Assembly: GCF_910592395.1 (NCBI RefSeq)
Contig: NC_088311.1
Coordinates: forward strand, 5,956,501 to 6,020,500
Direction of reading: 5' to 3'
DNA length: 64,000 nt
Source: Lineus longissimus
Taxonomy: Eukaryota > Nemertea > Pilidiophora > Heteronemertea > Lineidae
Made by a program: the position numbers and the translations under genes. This document shows, piece after piece, positions 37,788 through 48,060 of the stretch (position 1 is its first letter; every line of letters starts with the position of its first letter). Below the pieces are notes generated by a model. It was not told where the DNA came from. It was given only the letters and a program-made list of their open reading frames with translations, and did not search any database.

Positions 37788-38186
37788 ATGTTACTGGGGG
37801 GGGGGGGGGGGCTCACTTGTCCATTCTTTGAGACACATAGCACAACCAGAGTGACATCAACATCAGAGGTCACAATAGCCAAGAAAGGGTATCAAGGACA
37901 ACATCACAACCAGGAGGAGAACCAAGGACAATATCACAACCAGGTGGAGCGTCAAGGACAATATCACAACCAGGAGGAGCATCAAGGACAACATCCCAAC
38001 AAACTTTTCACACAGTCAATTCAGTTTCTGGGGAAATACCTGCACAGACAGGACAAAAATTTACGATTTTTTTGTAGTGATTCCTGTTGTTTACCTTGTG
38101 AACAAAGACACTTCCTAACTGTGCATCAAGTTGTTGACACTAGTTTTATTTTTCTAAAGCCAGAGGTATTTTATAACTTAACATAA
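37788..38186 (+). CDS. Open frame with Gln/His/Asn decapeptide repeats
   Basis: This 132-codon frame starts at an ATG just before a 16-base G run (encoding glycines). It then carries four in-frame decapeptide repeats of the form QGQYHNQEEH at about residues 36-75, and ends in an unremarkable 60-residue tail. The repeat is a 30-bp minisatellite, a multiple of three, so any open frame would stay open through it; that alone inflates the length. No signal peptide or domain is visible, the start next to a G homopolymer is unattractive, and no splice partner is found. It may be a short repeat-bearing protein, or just non-coding DNA. Confidence 0.2.
   Translation: MLLGGGGGLTCPFFETHSTTRVTSTSEVTIAKKGYQGQHHNQEENQGQYHNQVERQGQYHNQEEHQGQHPNKLFTQSIQFLGKYLHRQDKNLRFFCSDSCCLPCEQRHFLTVHQVVDTSFIFLKPEVFYNLT
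37796..37811. repeat. G homopolymer, 16 bases
   Basis: Sixteen consecutive G residues. Length polymorphism and sequencing error are both likely here, and the run could form quadruplex structures. Confidence 0.9.
37893..38010. repeat. 30-bp minisatellite, 4 copies
   Basis: CAAGGACAAYATCACAACCAG units start at 37893, 37923, 37953 and 37983. The period is exactly 30, so the array keeps one frame, coding for QGQ(Y/H)HNQ-type decapeptides. Confidence 0.9.
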
Positions 38187-40174
38187 CATTCTCTCAAGAT
38201 GAACCCTAAAAAATAACTGAAAGTATTGACACACTGAGAAGACCAGTTCAGAGTAAAGAGAATTAGAATTGCCACACATTTATCTAGAACTTTTGTACTG
38301 TTATCATCGATCACGTTAGGATGGTCAAAACTCTACAAGATAGAACTGGTAATAACAAGGAGAACAATAAGGAGAGAAAGGAACAAAGACAGTGAATAAG
38401 GTTGGCAAGGTAGTCAAAGCTTCAACTTGGTGGGCCCTGTGTTTTTTTTACAATTTCCTTTTTTGTGCATTGCTTTAAAAGTTGCTGTCCTGGGGTCTGG
38501 GGCAGGGGGAAACAGGTGCTTCCAGTCACGCTTATACCCTGGATGGCGACAGCTGAAACCACGTCATGATCTGCTTGGGTTACCATCAGAACTCGACATA
38601 CTATGTTAGCATTCTTATGGTCCAGGACTAACCAATGGTGGAGAAGTCAAGGGGCTGAAGTCAGGAGAGTCAAATCCTTTACCCGGAAGTGCCCAACGAA
38701 TGAGCAATTTAAAAGCCTGCGACCATGATGATGATCTCATTCACTGTTTCCACCACCCAGGACCTACCACTGAATGGAATTGGGAGAAGGCAGCGAGGGG
38801 GGAGGGGGGCTAAATCTTAAAGGGTTAAAGTGATCAAAGACTGGTAACAGATTAGGTGCATGTTCAATAACACAGCTGGTGATATTTATGATACTATAGC
38901 GTTCACTGATAAACAGTCAAGGCAGCGATGAGATACCGATTAAAAATTGATCACAAAATGATAAACTATCACATCGCTTTATAAACTAAGCTACCTTCAT
39001 GGAGCCAGCCAACTAGTGGAATGATTGAGTTGGATACTGTTAACCCAATGATTTCTACAGCAAGAACACTTCCACATTGTCTGCGAAAAGTCCAAAATCC
39101 CAAGGGAACTTTTTGTATGCCACTACGGTTACGTGCCATTTGATGTTACTGGCCTGTTGGGGGCACCAGAACCCCCCCAAAAAAACTCATAATTTTAAAA
39201 GAATATTTACCATAAAATTTCAGCTCCTGGATCCGCCCCTGTCTGATCGCTCAAACCAATGTCAGCCAAAACCCTCCTAGTGAACATCTGACATATCAAA
39301 GCTTATTGATATATCTGGCCCATTAGTGAAGCATTTGCTCAGAATTGACCTGCTCCAGACACTCTGATCTTTATTCTTTGAAGTTGCCTTTCATACATAA
39401 TGACGGAATCTTGTACTTATAAGATTTACCAAAAACTCATTACTTACCAATGCTCTGGTTAGAGTAGATATTTTGATAGTATGATTTTGACATATGCTTA
39501 TCACATCGACAGTCTTCGATACTATACTTTGGATAGAAGTTTCGACATCTTATGAGATTTACTTAGATTCCCATCCGATTTCCTTTGTAGAGATAAGTCT
39601 GTTTCGGACTGACAGAGAGCAAAAGAGGCTTGCTTCAGGCCTGTATGAGCAATATTCTGGCATCTGTAACAAGAAACGTCCAAAACCTCTGGGCAAACGC
39701 CCGCACAAAAAAGCACACATAGACTTTTGGAAGACAACTTTTGGGCCGACAGATGTACGAAACCCAACATATGTAGCCTGTGAAAGCGACAAACCGAGAC
39801 AATTTCTGACCCTTTTTCTATAACATCCGCAACATGCATCACAGACAAGCAATGCTCAAACTGTGTGGCAAAAGTGATGCTGTGCTTGTCCGGGGAAAAA
39901 AACCCTCACAGTCACTGATGAACAGAGCAAATACGGTTTCTCTTATATTCCCTCACCATTACTCAGCTAAGAGCAAAAACTTGTTACTAATTCAGATTTA
40001 TGGCTATGGGGGTAAGACAGCGTATAAAGAATGCATGAGGATGACAAATTGCTAGATGCAAGAGTAACCTATGTGATCTCAATGTCTTAGATTAGGGAAC
40101 AGCTTGTGGGGATCGTTGTGACTTCAGGGAGTGAATACACAGGCATTTTATCCATTTACTGCCAATGATGGAAG
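38187..40174. other. Non-coding DNA, nothing firm
   Basis: Around 39494-39852 three frames on both strands stay open for about 100 codons. None shows a domain or splice boundaries, so no gene is called. Near 39450 a minus-strand GTAAGTAATG donor follows a pyrimidine-poor stretch; a 7-base microexon could be drawn, but it is not supported. Confidence 0.45.
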
Positions 40175-40370
40175 GGCCGTCAGAGTGGCCAAATGGAAAA
40201 ACTGATGTTCGAAATTAGCGCCTGTGTCATCCTGGGCCAGTATCACCACTGTGGTCAAGATTTCAATTCCAGTCAAGCATTTCCTCATGTTCTACACAGG
40301 GTGACTCTGACAGCAGTCTAGGCTTCCTCTAGGGTATCCAGGTTCCTCCTACAACAAATTGTAAATCATC
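40175..40370 (+). mobile_element. Degenerate SINE
   Basis: A perfect box A-like TGGCCAAATGG (40186-40196) is followed by a weak box B (GATTTCAATTCC, about 40259-40270) at longer than usual spacing. The 3' part has GGCTTCCTCTAGGGTATCC and then AGGTTCCTCCTACAAC, which resembles a tail motif common in invertebrate SINEs. No target duplication is recognised. Confidence 0.4.
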
Positions 40371-42711
40371 CAATATATTGCCAATAGGGCTAATAATGTC
40401 CTACTTGACACGAATTGTTTACTTTTTTCAGAATTTGAAACTTCTAACTTTGTTCACTCAATTTCGACACATATTTCTATGTCAGGGTTTTTCAAGGCCC
40501 AGGAGGGAATACTGTAGCACAAATAGAGTATCCCACAGACGACAATTCTAAACTTTTTCTGGTTTGGATTTTGACCATTTCAATAGTTACCATAAAACCC
40601 TCATAATTTGTAACTAAAACACAACTCTGCGGGTCTCTCTCACAACCTGCCGCCACAGCCAATCCGACGTAATTTCATTTTACCTCAGCTCCAGGTTTGT
40701 CGCTGTCACGATACCTCAGAGAGGGCAAAATCTGGCACTTCATCTAGAGGGGTAATGAACTTATCCCGAACTAACAAAGCTTGATTGACTAAGGGAAAGC
40801 GGTAAAGGAACCATTACACACCAATTAACCATGTAAACATTAATAACCTTTAGAACGGCTCGAAATCGCAAGCATAACGTTATCACATCGGCACACTTTT
40901 TCTGTAGGATCTTGAATATCACGGGGTATGGGAGAAATCTTGGTGTAATGTAATAATATGAAGATCGGGTGAAGTGCATCTCAGACTTACGACTTACTTT
41001 TCTTATTATCATGCTGGCGTAGCGGAGGCAAGCAATCATCGAGATAATGTAATTTGCGACGCATTTCATCAAACGAGAAACAAAAGTACGTACATTTATA
41101 TTGACGATAAACAGCCATGTTGACTTGTATAAGGATGAAATGTACCTTGTAGTCTGTTTCACTCTTGCTGGCATCAAGAATTCATAAAATTGTATCAGAC
41201 CTTGTAGAGGAAACATGGTTCAAGAAGGGTTGGAACGGCCTCAATAAAGGAATGATTTTTCTTGGGAATGGCGTAACGGATGCAAAATGTAGCGAGAAAA
41301 TTTCATAAGCGATTACAGGATATGTGTCTGAGTAGTGAAAAGCCTTTCCAGGGGGCATCTCAAGTAAGGCCAGGTAAACATTTGAAATTGTTTCTCGGCA
41401 ACTGCGACTTCCATGTTGAAAATGAAATGGTTGTGAACTTGTGAGCAAGCTAGGCAGGGGGGGGGGGGAACTTAACCTGTGATTGGTTGAATGTGAATTA
41501 AAATCAAACCTCTCAATGATAAGCAACACAAACCAATCAATGGGAAACAATTGACCTAGCAGTAGACTACTACTGTTGAGAGGAAATTGGAGCCAATTTG
41601 GGGAAGCAATTACTACAGATGAGTGTAGCAATCACTGGAAAAATAACACAGATCTGTTACACACTGATTATTGGGCGGTTATAGAAATCGGGTGACCTGT
41701 ATTGTAATCATGAGGTGCGAGATACTTCGCCTCCTGACATTGTCGGTATACATGGCTGTGACCTGAGCTGCGGGCAATCGACAAGTTATGCTATGCACGA
41801 ATTATGCTGGGATTTGCATAAAAGACGTATCTACTAGGCCTGATTCAGCGATTTTCTGCTGCATTTCCCGCTAAGATTAGATGAGATAGTTGAAGCACTG
41901 AAGCTTGAAACATTGAATGGATGCATACAGCAGTTGGTGTTGCTACCTTGGTAAACTCTACCTCAACAAACACTTTTAAAAAACATCGATATTTGAAATT
42001 ACGCCATAGAAATTGCAATTATAATTTCCAAACTACGTTATCTAATATCGATATGCTACCGAGCGTAAAGCTTCAATGGTGGTTTATTATTGCATTTTCA
42101 TAAACATTGCCGACACAATAATACCACACCCGTCTACACAATCAAGTCACCTGGTTATTTCATGTTGGATTCATTAATGTCTTTATTTAGTCAAATTTGT
42201 GCAAGAAATCTGCCAAGTTGCTTGAGGACTTAAAACACTGACAAACCAAACATTTCATGTCATTCCAGATAACGGACACGTGACATCCCCTATTGCCATG
42301 CTCAGTCATGTCCGAACAAGAATACGATATCTGGACAAGGAAATGGAAAACCAATAGAAAGTAACTTTTACTGTATCAGTATCGGCTCGCTCAGTCGACA
42401 AAGTAAACTTTATCTATTCTTATTGAGTTCCATCTTACGGGATCCGACTGAGAAGCTTGAGTACCTGAGAAGCTTACATAGGAATTTTACGGCCTTCTTT
42501 TTCTGCTGTTAAACTAAAGTACATTGCAGTTACTGAATTTCTGCAGAAAGGGCTATGTTTGATAATTGCATCGCTTCAGTTATATGTAACGAAACCCTCT
42601 GAAAACGTACATTTATTTGGTGGGTGTCGAGAGGGATGTTTGTTTCTCTGACCAATTAGCCTAAACCAGACAATGATGAATTAGAAAAAAATTGTGTTTT
42701 TGTGAACTTAC
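40371..42711. other. Non-coding DNA with one G run
   Basis: Two minus-strand frames of about 150 codons (40761-41216 and 41182-41631) have low-information composition and no domain, and they span a 12-base G run at 41457-41468. They are not called as genes. No other structure is seen. Confidence 0.45.
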
Positions 42712-42778
42712 TCTTACACAATCTCATGGTCTATATGAGCAGCTGGAGTCACTTACCTGCAACAGATAGAAACAATAG
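42712..42778 (-). promoter_or_regulatory. Recursive-splice-site-like signal, second copy
   Basis: On the minus strand a pyrimidine tract (CTATTGTTTCTATCTGTTG) runs into CAG|GTAAGTG, with the junction at 42757/42756. The bases after it are closed by stops in all three frames within about 30 bases, so this is not an ordinary coding exon. Two further donors follow: GT|GTAAGA, ending an optional 39-base exon at 42718, and AGA|GTAAGTT, ending a 45-base exon at 42712. Vertebrate recursive sites are defined through just such a short downstream exon. The sequence is clear; the splicing role is inferred. Confidence 0.5.
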
Positions 42779-42844
42779 AAAAACATGAGATCATGATGTA
42801 ATCAATGCGCAGGCAGAACAAGGGACAAATTCATATGGTAAACT

Positions 42845-42895
42845 GTGACATGTTCACGAAGCTAACAATTGACAAATTGGTTCATTTTCAGACTA
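42845..42895 (+). repeat. Dispersed repeat copy A
   Basis: GTGACATGTTCACGAAGCTAA and about 25 further bases match the copy at 53948-53993 with scattered substitutions. Two diverged copies in one window suggest an old dispersed repeat family. Confidence 0.5.
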
Positions 42896-43154
42896 AATTC
42901 CGTGACACAGGATTTTCAGAGAGCGCGGTCCAAGGGAAAATCTGCTCAGTCTAGAAATGGTTAACAGCACAGGGATTTCAGGGGAATAGGAAACCGTAGA
43001 ACAGAAACGGCCATTGTCATCATCATTAGTGTTATTAGGCTGGAAAGAGTCGATATCATAACGCTCTGCCAGGAAGACGGGTCAATACCGAAGATGATCA
43101 CATTATTATCCTGTGTTTGTAATTAATGGGACAGAGCACTATGTCACTGTGGTG

Positions 43155-43870
43155 AGATTGTAAGGAAATTGAGAGGAACCTTGTGGGCTGGTGACCCTGG
43201 GGAACGGTGGTTTCATTGGATGGCAATGAAAGCCAGAGCTGGGCATCAAGGTCTATGGTTGACTGGGGAAGAGAGGAACTTTGCTAGGCTGGTCATCCTT
43301 GGGAACTGATGGTATCATTGGATGGCTGTGGAAGCCAGGGCTGGGCGTTGGGGGTTATGGTTGATTGGGCAAGAGAAGAACTTTGCAAGGCTGGTCATCC
43401 TTGGGAACTGATGGTATCATTGGATGGCTGTGGAAGCCAGGGCTGGGAGTAGGGGGTTATGGTTGATTGGGCAAGAGAAGAACCTTACTAGGCTGGTCAT
43501 CCTTGGGAACTGATGGTATCATTGGATGGCTGTGGAAGCCAGGGCTGGGCGTCGGGGGTTATGGTTGATTGGGCAAGAGAAGAACTTTGCAAGGCTGGTC
43601 ATCCTTGGGAACTGATGGTATCATTGGATGGCTGTGAAAGCCACGGCTGGGCATCAAGGCTATGGTTGACTGGGGAAGAGAGGAACTTTCCAAGGCTGGT
43701 CATACTTGGGAACTGATGGTATCATTGGATGGCTGTGGAAGCCACGGCTGGGCGTCGGGGGTTATGGTTGATTGGGCAAGAGAAGAACCTTACTGGGCTG
43801 GTCACCCTTGGGAACCGTTGGTATCATTGGATGGCTGCATAGAAGCCAGGACTGGGCATCAGGGGCCAGC
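43155..43870. repeat. Minisatellite, 102-bp unit, about 7 copies
   Basis: The marker GGTATCATTGGATGG recurs at about 43209, 43311, 43413, 43515, 43617, 43719 and 43820. Units alternate between variants: GCGTCGGGGGTTATGG against GCATCAAGGCTATGG, and CTTTGCAAGG against CCTTACTAGG. The period is 34 codons, so a frame reading MVSLDGCGSQGWA persists through two copies at a time. In-frame TAG codons in copies one and three and a 1-base shift in copy five argue against coding. Confidence 0.95.
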
Positions 43871-45971
43871 AAGATGGTAATCTGTCAGGAAGCAGTTTAA
43901 GAAATCAACATTAAGTTTATTACTTGATCACAACTCATCTTACCAAAATAAATCCAAGCCCCACATTTATAACAAATGGGGACTTTGCGATCTCGATCTC
44001 GGAGCCTTGTGTGTGAAGATGAACTCCATTAGCGATATCATGTTCCAGTGGGATAGTAGCCAGTCACCTGTCTGGACCTTATTAGCATTGATAATTGGTT
44101 ACCAGTCGCTAAGAACTATGCATGCTATATTTGAAAGCAACAATTAGTCGCTGTTCCTCCCATAATGCATTCGGGAAGCTGGTTCAGGTGTTTGGTTGAC
44201 GTGAAGGAAGCATTACCTCCTTCACGGCATGGCGTGATTGACCGAGTTAGATGTTGGATAATCGTGCTTAAATTCTTGTTGTGTCAGGGTACCAACATGA
44301 TGAATCGTTACCAGTTCAAACTTTTTTTGATCTATATTTCAATTTTTTAGATTCAGGCATTATTTCTTTCAATACACTTAGTTATGTTGTTCTTTCATTT
44401 GTAAATTTTGGACATGTTCCCTCCAATCAGACAAAAATGTGGCAATATGATTTTCATGATACTAGGATCTGTTTTGAATGAACTTAGTGCAACAGGGGTC
44501 ATCACCAGACACATAAATGTAATGTTACATTACATTATCATTTTGGACATGACAGGCGCACGACACAATATTCATAATTGCATCACACCATGGAACGTAC
44601 AAATGCACGCAATTATGTCATTAAGAGTGATGTAACGTATGCATTTAATGGTTCTGATGACTACATTGTCCCATTATACTGATGATGTAATGACTGAAGA
44701 AGGATGACACATGAAGGACAAAGACATTGTCTTTTTTATCAAAAGAATAATGGTTTATTTTTTGTACTAGAATGACTCCCAGAGAATATAATAATGGTGG
44801 CTGACTTTTTGTGTAGAGGGTGGAGACGGGTAGAATGTTTTGCATTGACATTCTGATGCATCCTGGCCAGTGTGCATCAACTTGGCCACATTTTCATTCA
44901 GCTTTTAATCAGATTATGATGCAAGTTTTACTGTTCCAACATTCTAAATGTCATACCGAAAAGCCATAAAGTCAATAAAAGAGATATTCTACCACATTAG
45001 GTACACAAAATGCACCATCCCGAAATGACACTGTACCATCACTACGGGCTCTAAAACAACATACACAATATTGATACAAACTCTGCGATAGAAACTTCCT
45101 GAGCACTGAATCATTCTGCCATTAACTCGTGGAATAATCCCGACCCCATTTATTCAACACAGAAACATATTGTACCTTTATTAATTATCGGCCTACCATT
45201 CGAATGTAAACGCATTAGCCAAATGTGAAGAGAATAGAATGATTCATATAGGCATTAGAGCGTGGATTCTGCGCAGAATTGCCGCTTTCGTGATGGCTCA
45301 TATTAACCCTTTTGATGATGGGAGCTTGGGAACACATTCAAATACCGTGTATTGAATGTCACAACAATTTTCATGAAAGTTGTGCAACAATAATTTGAAG
45401 TTTGGGCGATTGTCAAGGTCGTAACTTCAGCCGACTGCATAATGTAGGAAAAATACCTTCCCTTGGCTTCCATTTTTCATGTTGCAAAAACACAACACCA
45501 TAATTCTGTACAACTCCGAGGGAGGCTTGAGGTCCAGGCAGATGGCAAAAGCAGTAACTGCAGCCAACTGCATAATGTAAGATGAAGAGTACTCCAGTTT
45601 GGCAGTCAGGTGCTGAAGAGATCGGCAACCTTATTTGATATGCATGGATATTGTGGCAATTGTGATCTCGAGGACAATATCAACAGATGGGTGAATTGAC
45701 TTGGTCGGCGGCCGCAGTGTTCTGTTGCAGGGGACTGTCTCAGAGTTGCTGGGGTTCTGCTGCAGTTTGACACGACAATATCAACACAGTAGGGTTTGCC
45801 ACTCTTCTTCTTCTTATATGTGCAATGCTAAAGGTCTGATTCCCAAACAGTGGTTTTGACAGTGACTTTCACAGGCTTGGTAGTCAAGTTACCATAGCAG
45901 GGCCAATAATTTTAATTGAAATTAATCCAATGCCTAAGAAAGTCACTTGTTTTTCTCTCTCGCTGCTGTAG
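43871..45971. other. Non-coding DNA, nothing recognised
   Basis: AT-rich unique sequence. Overlapping plus-strand frames at 44165-44635 look random. No repeat array or RNA gene is seen. An RFX X-box-like motif (GTTACCATAGCAGG) occurs at 45888-45901. Confidence 0.45.
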
Positions 45972-46027
45972 TTAAATCTGCTGAAGCCATGTGGTTCAGC
46001 AGCCCTTCACATTTACCATCTTTTTAT
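45972..46027 (+). CDS. Candidate internal exon, 56 bp
   Basis: A very strong plus-strand acceptor (TTGTTTTTCTCTCTCGCTGC followed by TGTAG) ends at 45971, and a good donor (TTTTAT|GTAAGAG) lies 56 bases on. With the first two bases completing an upstream codon, the exon reads KSAEAMWFSSPSHLPSFY without stops. The alternative phase-0 frame reads LNLLKPCGSAALHIYHLF. The paired strong sites make this the best plus-strand exon in the window, but no neighbouring exon was found and the product is unknown. It could be a cryptic or poison exon. Confidence 0.3.
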
Positions 46028-46468
46028 GTAAGAGGCGCAGGCAAAATCTTTCATCTCTCTTGGATATGATCTTGGGAGGACCATCCTCAGAAAGGATTTG
46101 TTGTAAAGGTCAAAGTACTTTTCACAACTTGTAAAGAATGGAGTAACCTAGAAGACATACAAATCCTTGCACTTTTAAACAGAAAAAAAACGTTATTTAA
46201 TTTGCCAAAGTTTCCGTGTCTCTTTTTCTCAGACTACATTATTCTGACACCCGATGGGCAAATACAAGCAAAATAACGCTTTTTTCTGTGCTTTGCAAAA
46301 GGTTCATCCTCAACAAGCTTGGCAAACATTTGGTCCATCATTTTAAAGTAATACAACTTTTCAAGAAAGTTGCAACCCATCACGTCTTTCCGAAAGCCGC
46401 CTCGAGCGGGCAACTCACTTCTTGTCACCAAGTTGGACGACAATTCATGCAACCGGGCTAATTGCTAG
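46028..46468. other. Non-coding DNA
   Basis: Frames on both strands (46216-46461) overlap and lack splice boundaries. Nothing is called. Confidence 0.45.
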
Positions 46469-46482
46469 GTTACCATAGAAAC
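46469..46482 (+). promoter_or_regulatory. RFX X-box-like site
   Basis: GTTACCATAGAAAC matches the RFX consensus GTTRCCATRGYAAC at 13 of 14 positions. Weaker 12-of-14 matches lie at 45888-45901 and 47966-47979. RFX factors commonly drive ciliary genes in animals. No promoter is visible next to it. Confidence 0.3.
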
Positions 46483-47442
46483 AATATGCTTCACTCCTTT
46501 CCGCTCGCTAGGCTTTGTCCAGAAGTTTTAGCGCCCATTGTAACAAAGTTATCAGAGGGCGTGTAAGGAAAACACCTTGGGCCTAGATTTCGTTTACAAG
46601 CAGAACAAAAGATTTTTACTTCACAACTTTGGAATATAGATACAGGGCCTATTCAGAAAATACCACAGAAAGCCTGGCTTCTCATTTGGAATGAAGACAG
46701 AAAGTTTCCAGAAGTTTGTAATGAATAGGATCAGATATGGGGGCGTTTGTCTAGAAGAGAATGGAGGAAATGGATTGAGCAAATGGATGTTTCAGGCAAG
46801 CCTCGCTTTTGAAAGGAACTCATTTTCTTTATCATCTGGCAAACTGGTTAACATGTTAGTGAATGTTTTAGTGAGACTAAGAGCCACTAACTTCGTTTCT
46901 CCTAACTTGGCCCTTTAAGTTATGCCTGACAAAGAATTTCGAAGAAAACACTTCGATTAGGTCAAACTGGACTCCTTAAAACATTAGCTGTGGACATCAT
47001 TGCTGTTTTCAAAGCACAGGACAATTCACAGCGGAGTCATACCACCACGTAATGAAAACTGCTCCTGTGCTACCTATTTCATCTAAATAAAGAATTTACA
47101 ATTCATTTTTATACAATTTTTAGCTGCACCAAGACAAATCAGATCTCACACACGTTACAGATAAGCTCGGACAAAACAAGACGGACAAACGTCTTAACTG
47201 TAGCCAAGCAGACGGCACCTAGACTGCTGCCACTTGACCAAGAATAATCGTGGAATAATCGTAATGCGGGCCATGTTCCGATGGCTGGCTGATTTATTTA
47301 AAGTGATATATTCTCCCGAGTCTCAGGTGATGAAAGCAATGTAATCTGGCAATAATAGAACCTAATCATCATTGATTTCACTTTGGCACTTCATGAGCTA
47401 CACAGGTTATCCTTATTACAACCTGGTAAGTTGTGATCGTCT
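46483..47442. other. Non-coding DNA, nothing recognised
   Basis: No exon pair, repeat or RNA gene is supported. Confidence 0.5.
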
Positions 47443-47560
47443 GGACCATTAAAGGAACTAAAGTCACAATATGGAGCCTTAAAGGGACCATACGCCTGTC
47501 ACCATCTGCAGCCTTAAAGGGACTATAAGCCCGCCTCTGTCTGTACCCTTAAAGCGACTA
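47443..47560. repeat. Degenerate 30-35-bp repeat, 4 copies
   Basis: The motif CCTTAAAGGGACTATA recurs, with changes, at about 47447 (CATTAAAGGAACTAAA), 47477, 47512 and 47547, spaced 30, 35 and 35 bases. It is an old, decayed minisatellite. Confidence 0.6.
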
Positions 47561-47599
47561 TAGTCAGATAAGTCAACTGGATTAGAGTCATGAACACCA

Positions 47600-48060
47600 G
47601 AAATGTTGAAAAACTTTGGTTAATCCGCGGAGATAACTGGAAGTGTGATGCTATTACAATTAACTTGACTCCACCAAGGTAATGAAACAGTTGGTGCAGC
47701 TAATAAGTATCTGGTAGAGTGACAATTAAGGTTCATCATTGTATTTAGTCATCTGGCGTTAAATTGAGCCGCTGGATTTGGTTATCGCATATTTCTGACC
47801 AGAACGAGGCGAGAATACTTGATGGCTCCATCTCCGGCGATGACAATTGGTGTTAATACTAATAAAGATTCATTAGTTACTGACAATGTGTATAGATTAG
47901 CCGCGGAAATATATCAATAATGACTTAGCGCGTTTGGCGAGTGGTTTCTGAAACTGTTAGGTCTCATTACCATGGCAATCACGACGCTGCCATACACCGC
48001 GAGACCCCATTACGTTCATTGCAAAAATGTCAAATTTGGATTTCACACCCCTTGGTCGTT
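47600..48060. promoter_or_regulatory. Possible conserved non-coding element
   Basis: This tract has complex composition with repeated ACAATTAAC/ACAATTAAG sites, GGTTAATCC, GTTAATACTAATAAAG and an ATTACCATGGCAAT RFX-like half palindrome (47966). It looks more constrained than its flanks; the judgement is by eye only. Confidence 0.2.

Noticed and set aside
39494-39852. Three frames of about 100 codons open on both strands
   Set aside because: Simultaneous opening of several frames reflects local base composition; none has features of a real protein.
40761-41631. Two minus-strand frames of about 150 codons
   Set aside because: Random-looking composition, they overlap each other in different frames, and they run over a G homopolymer; no exon signals.
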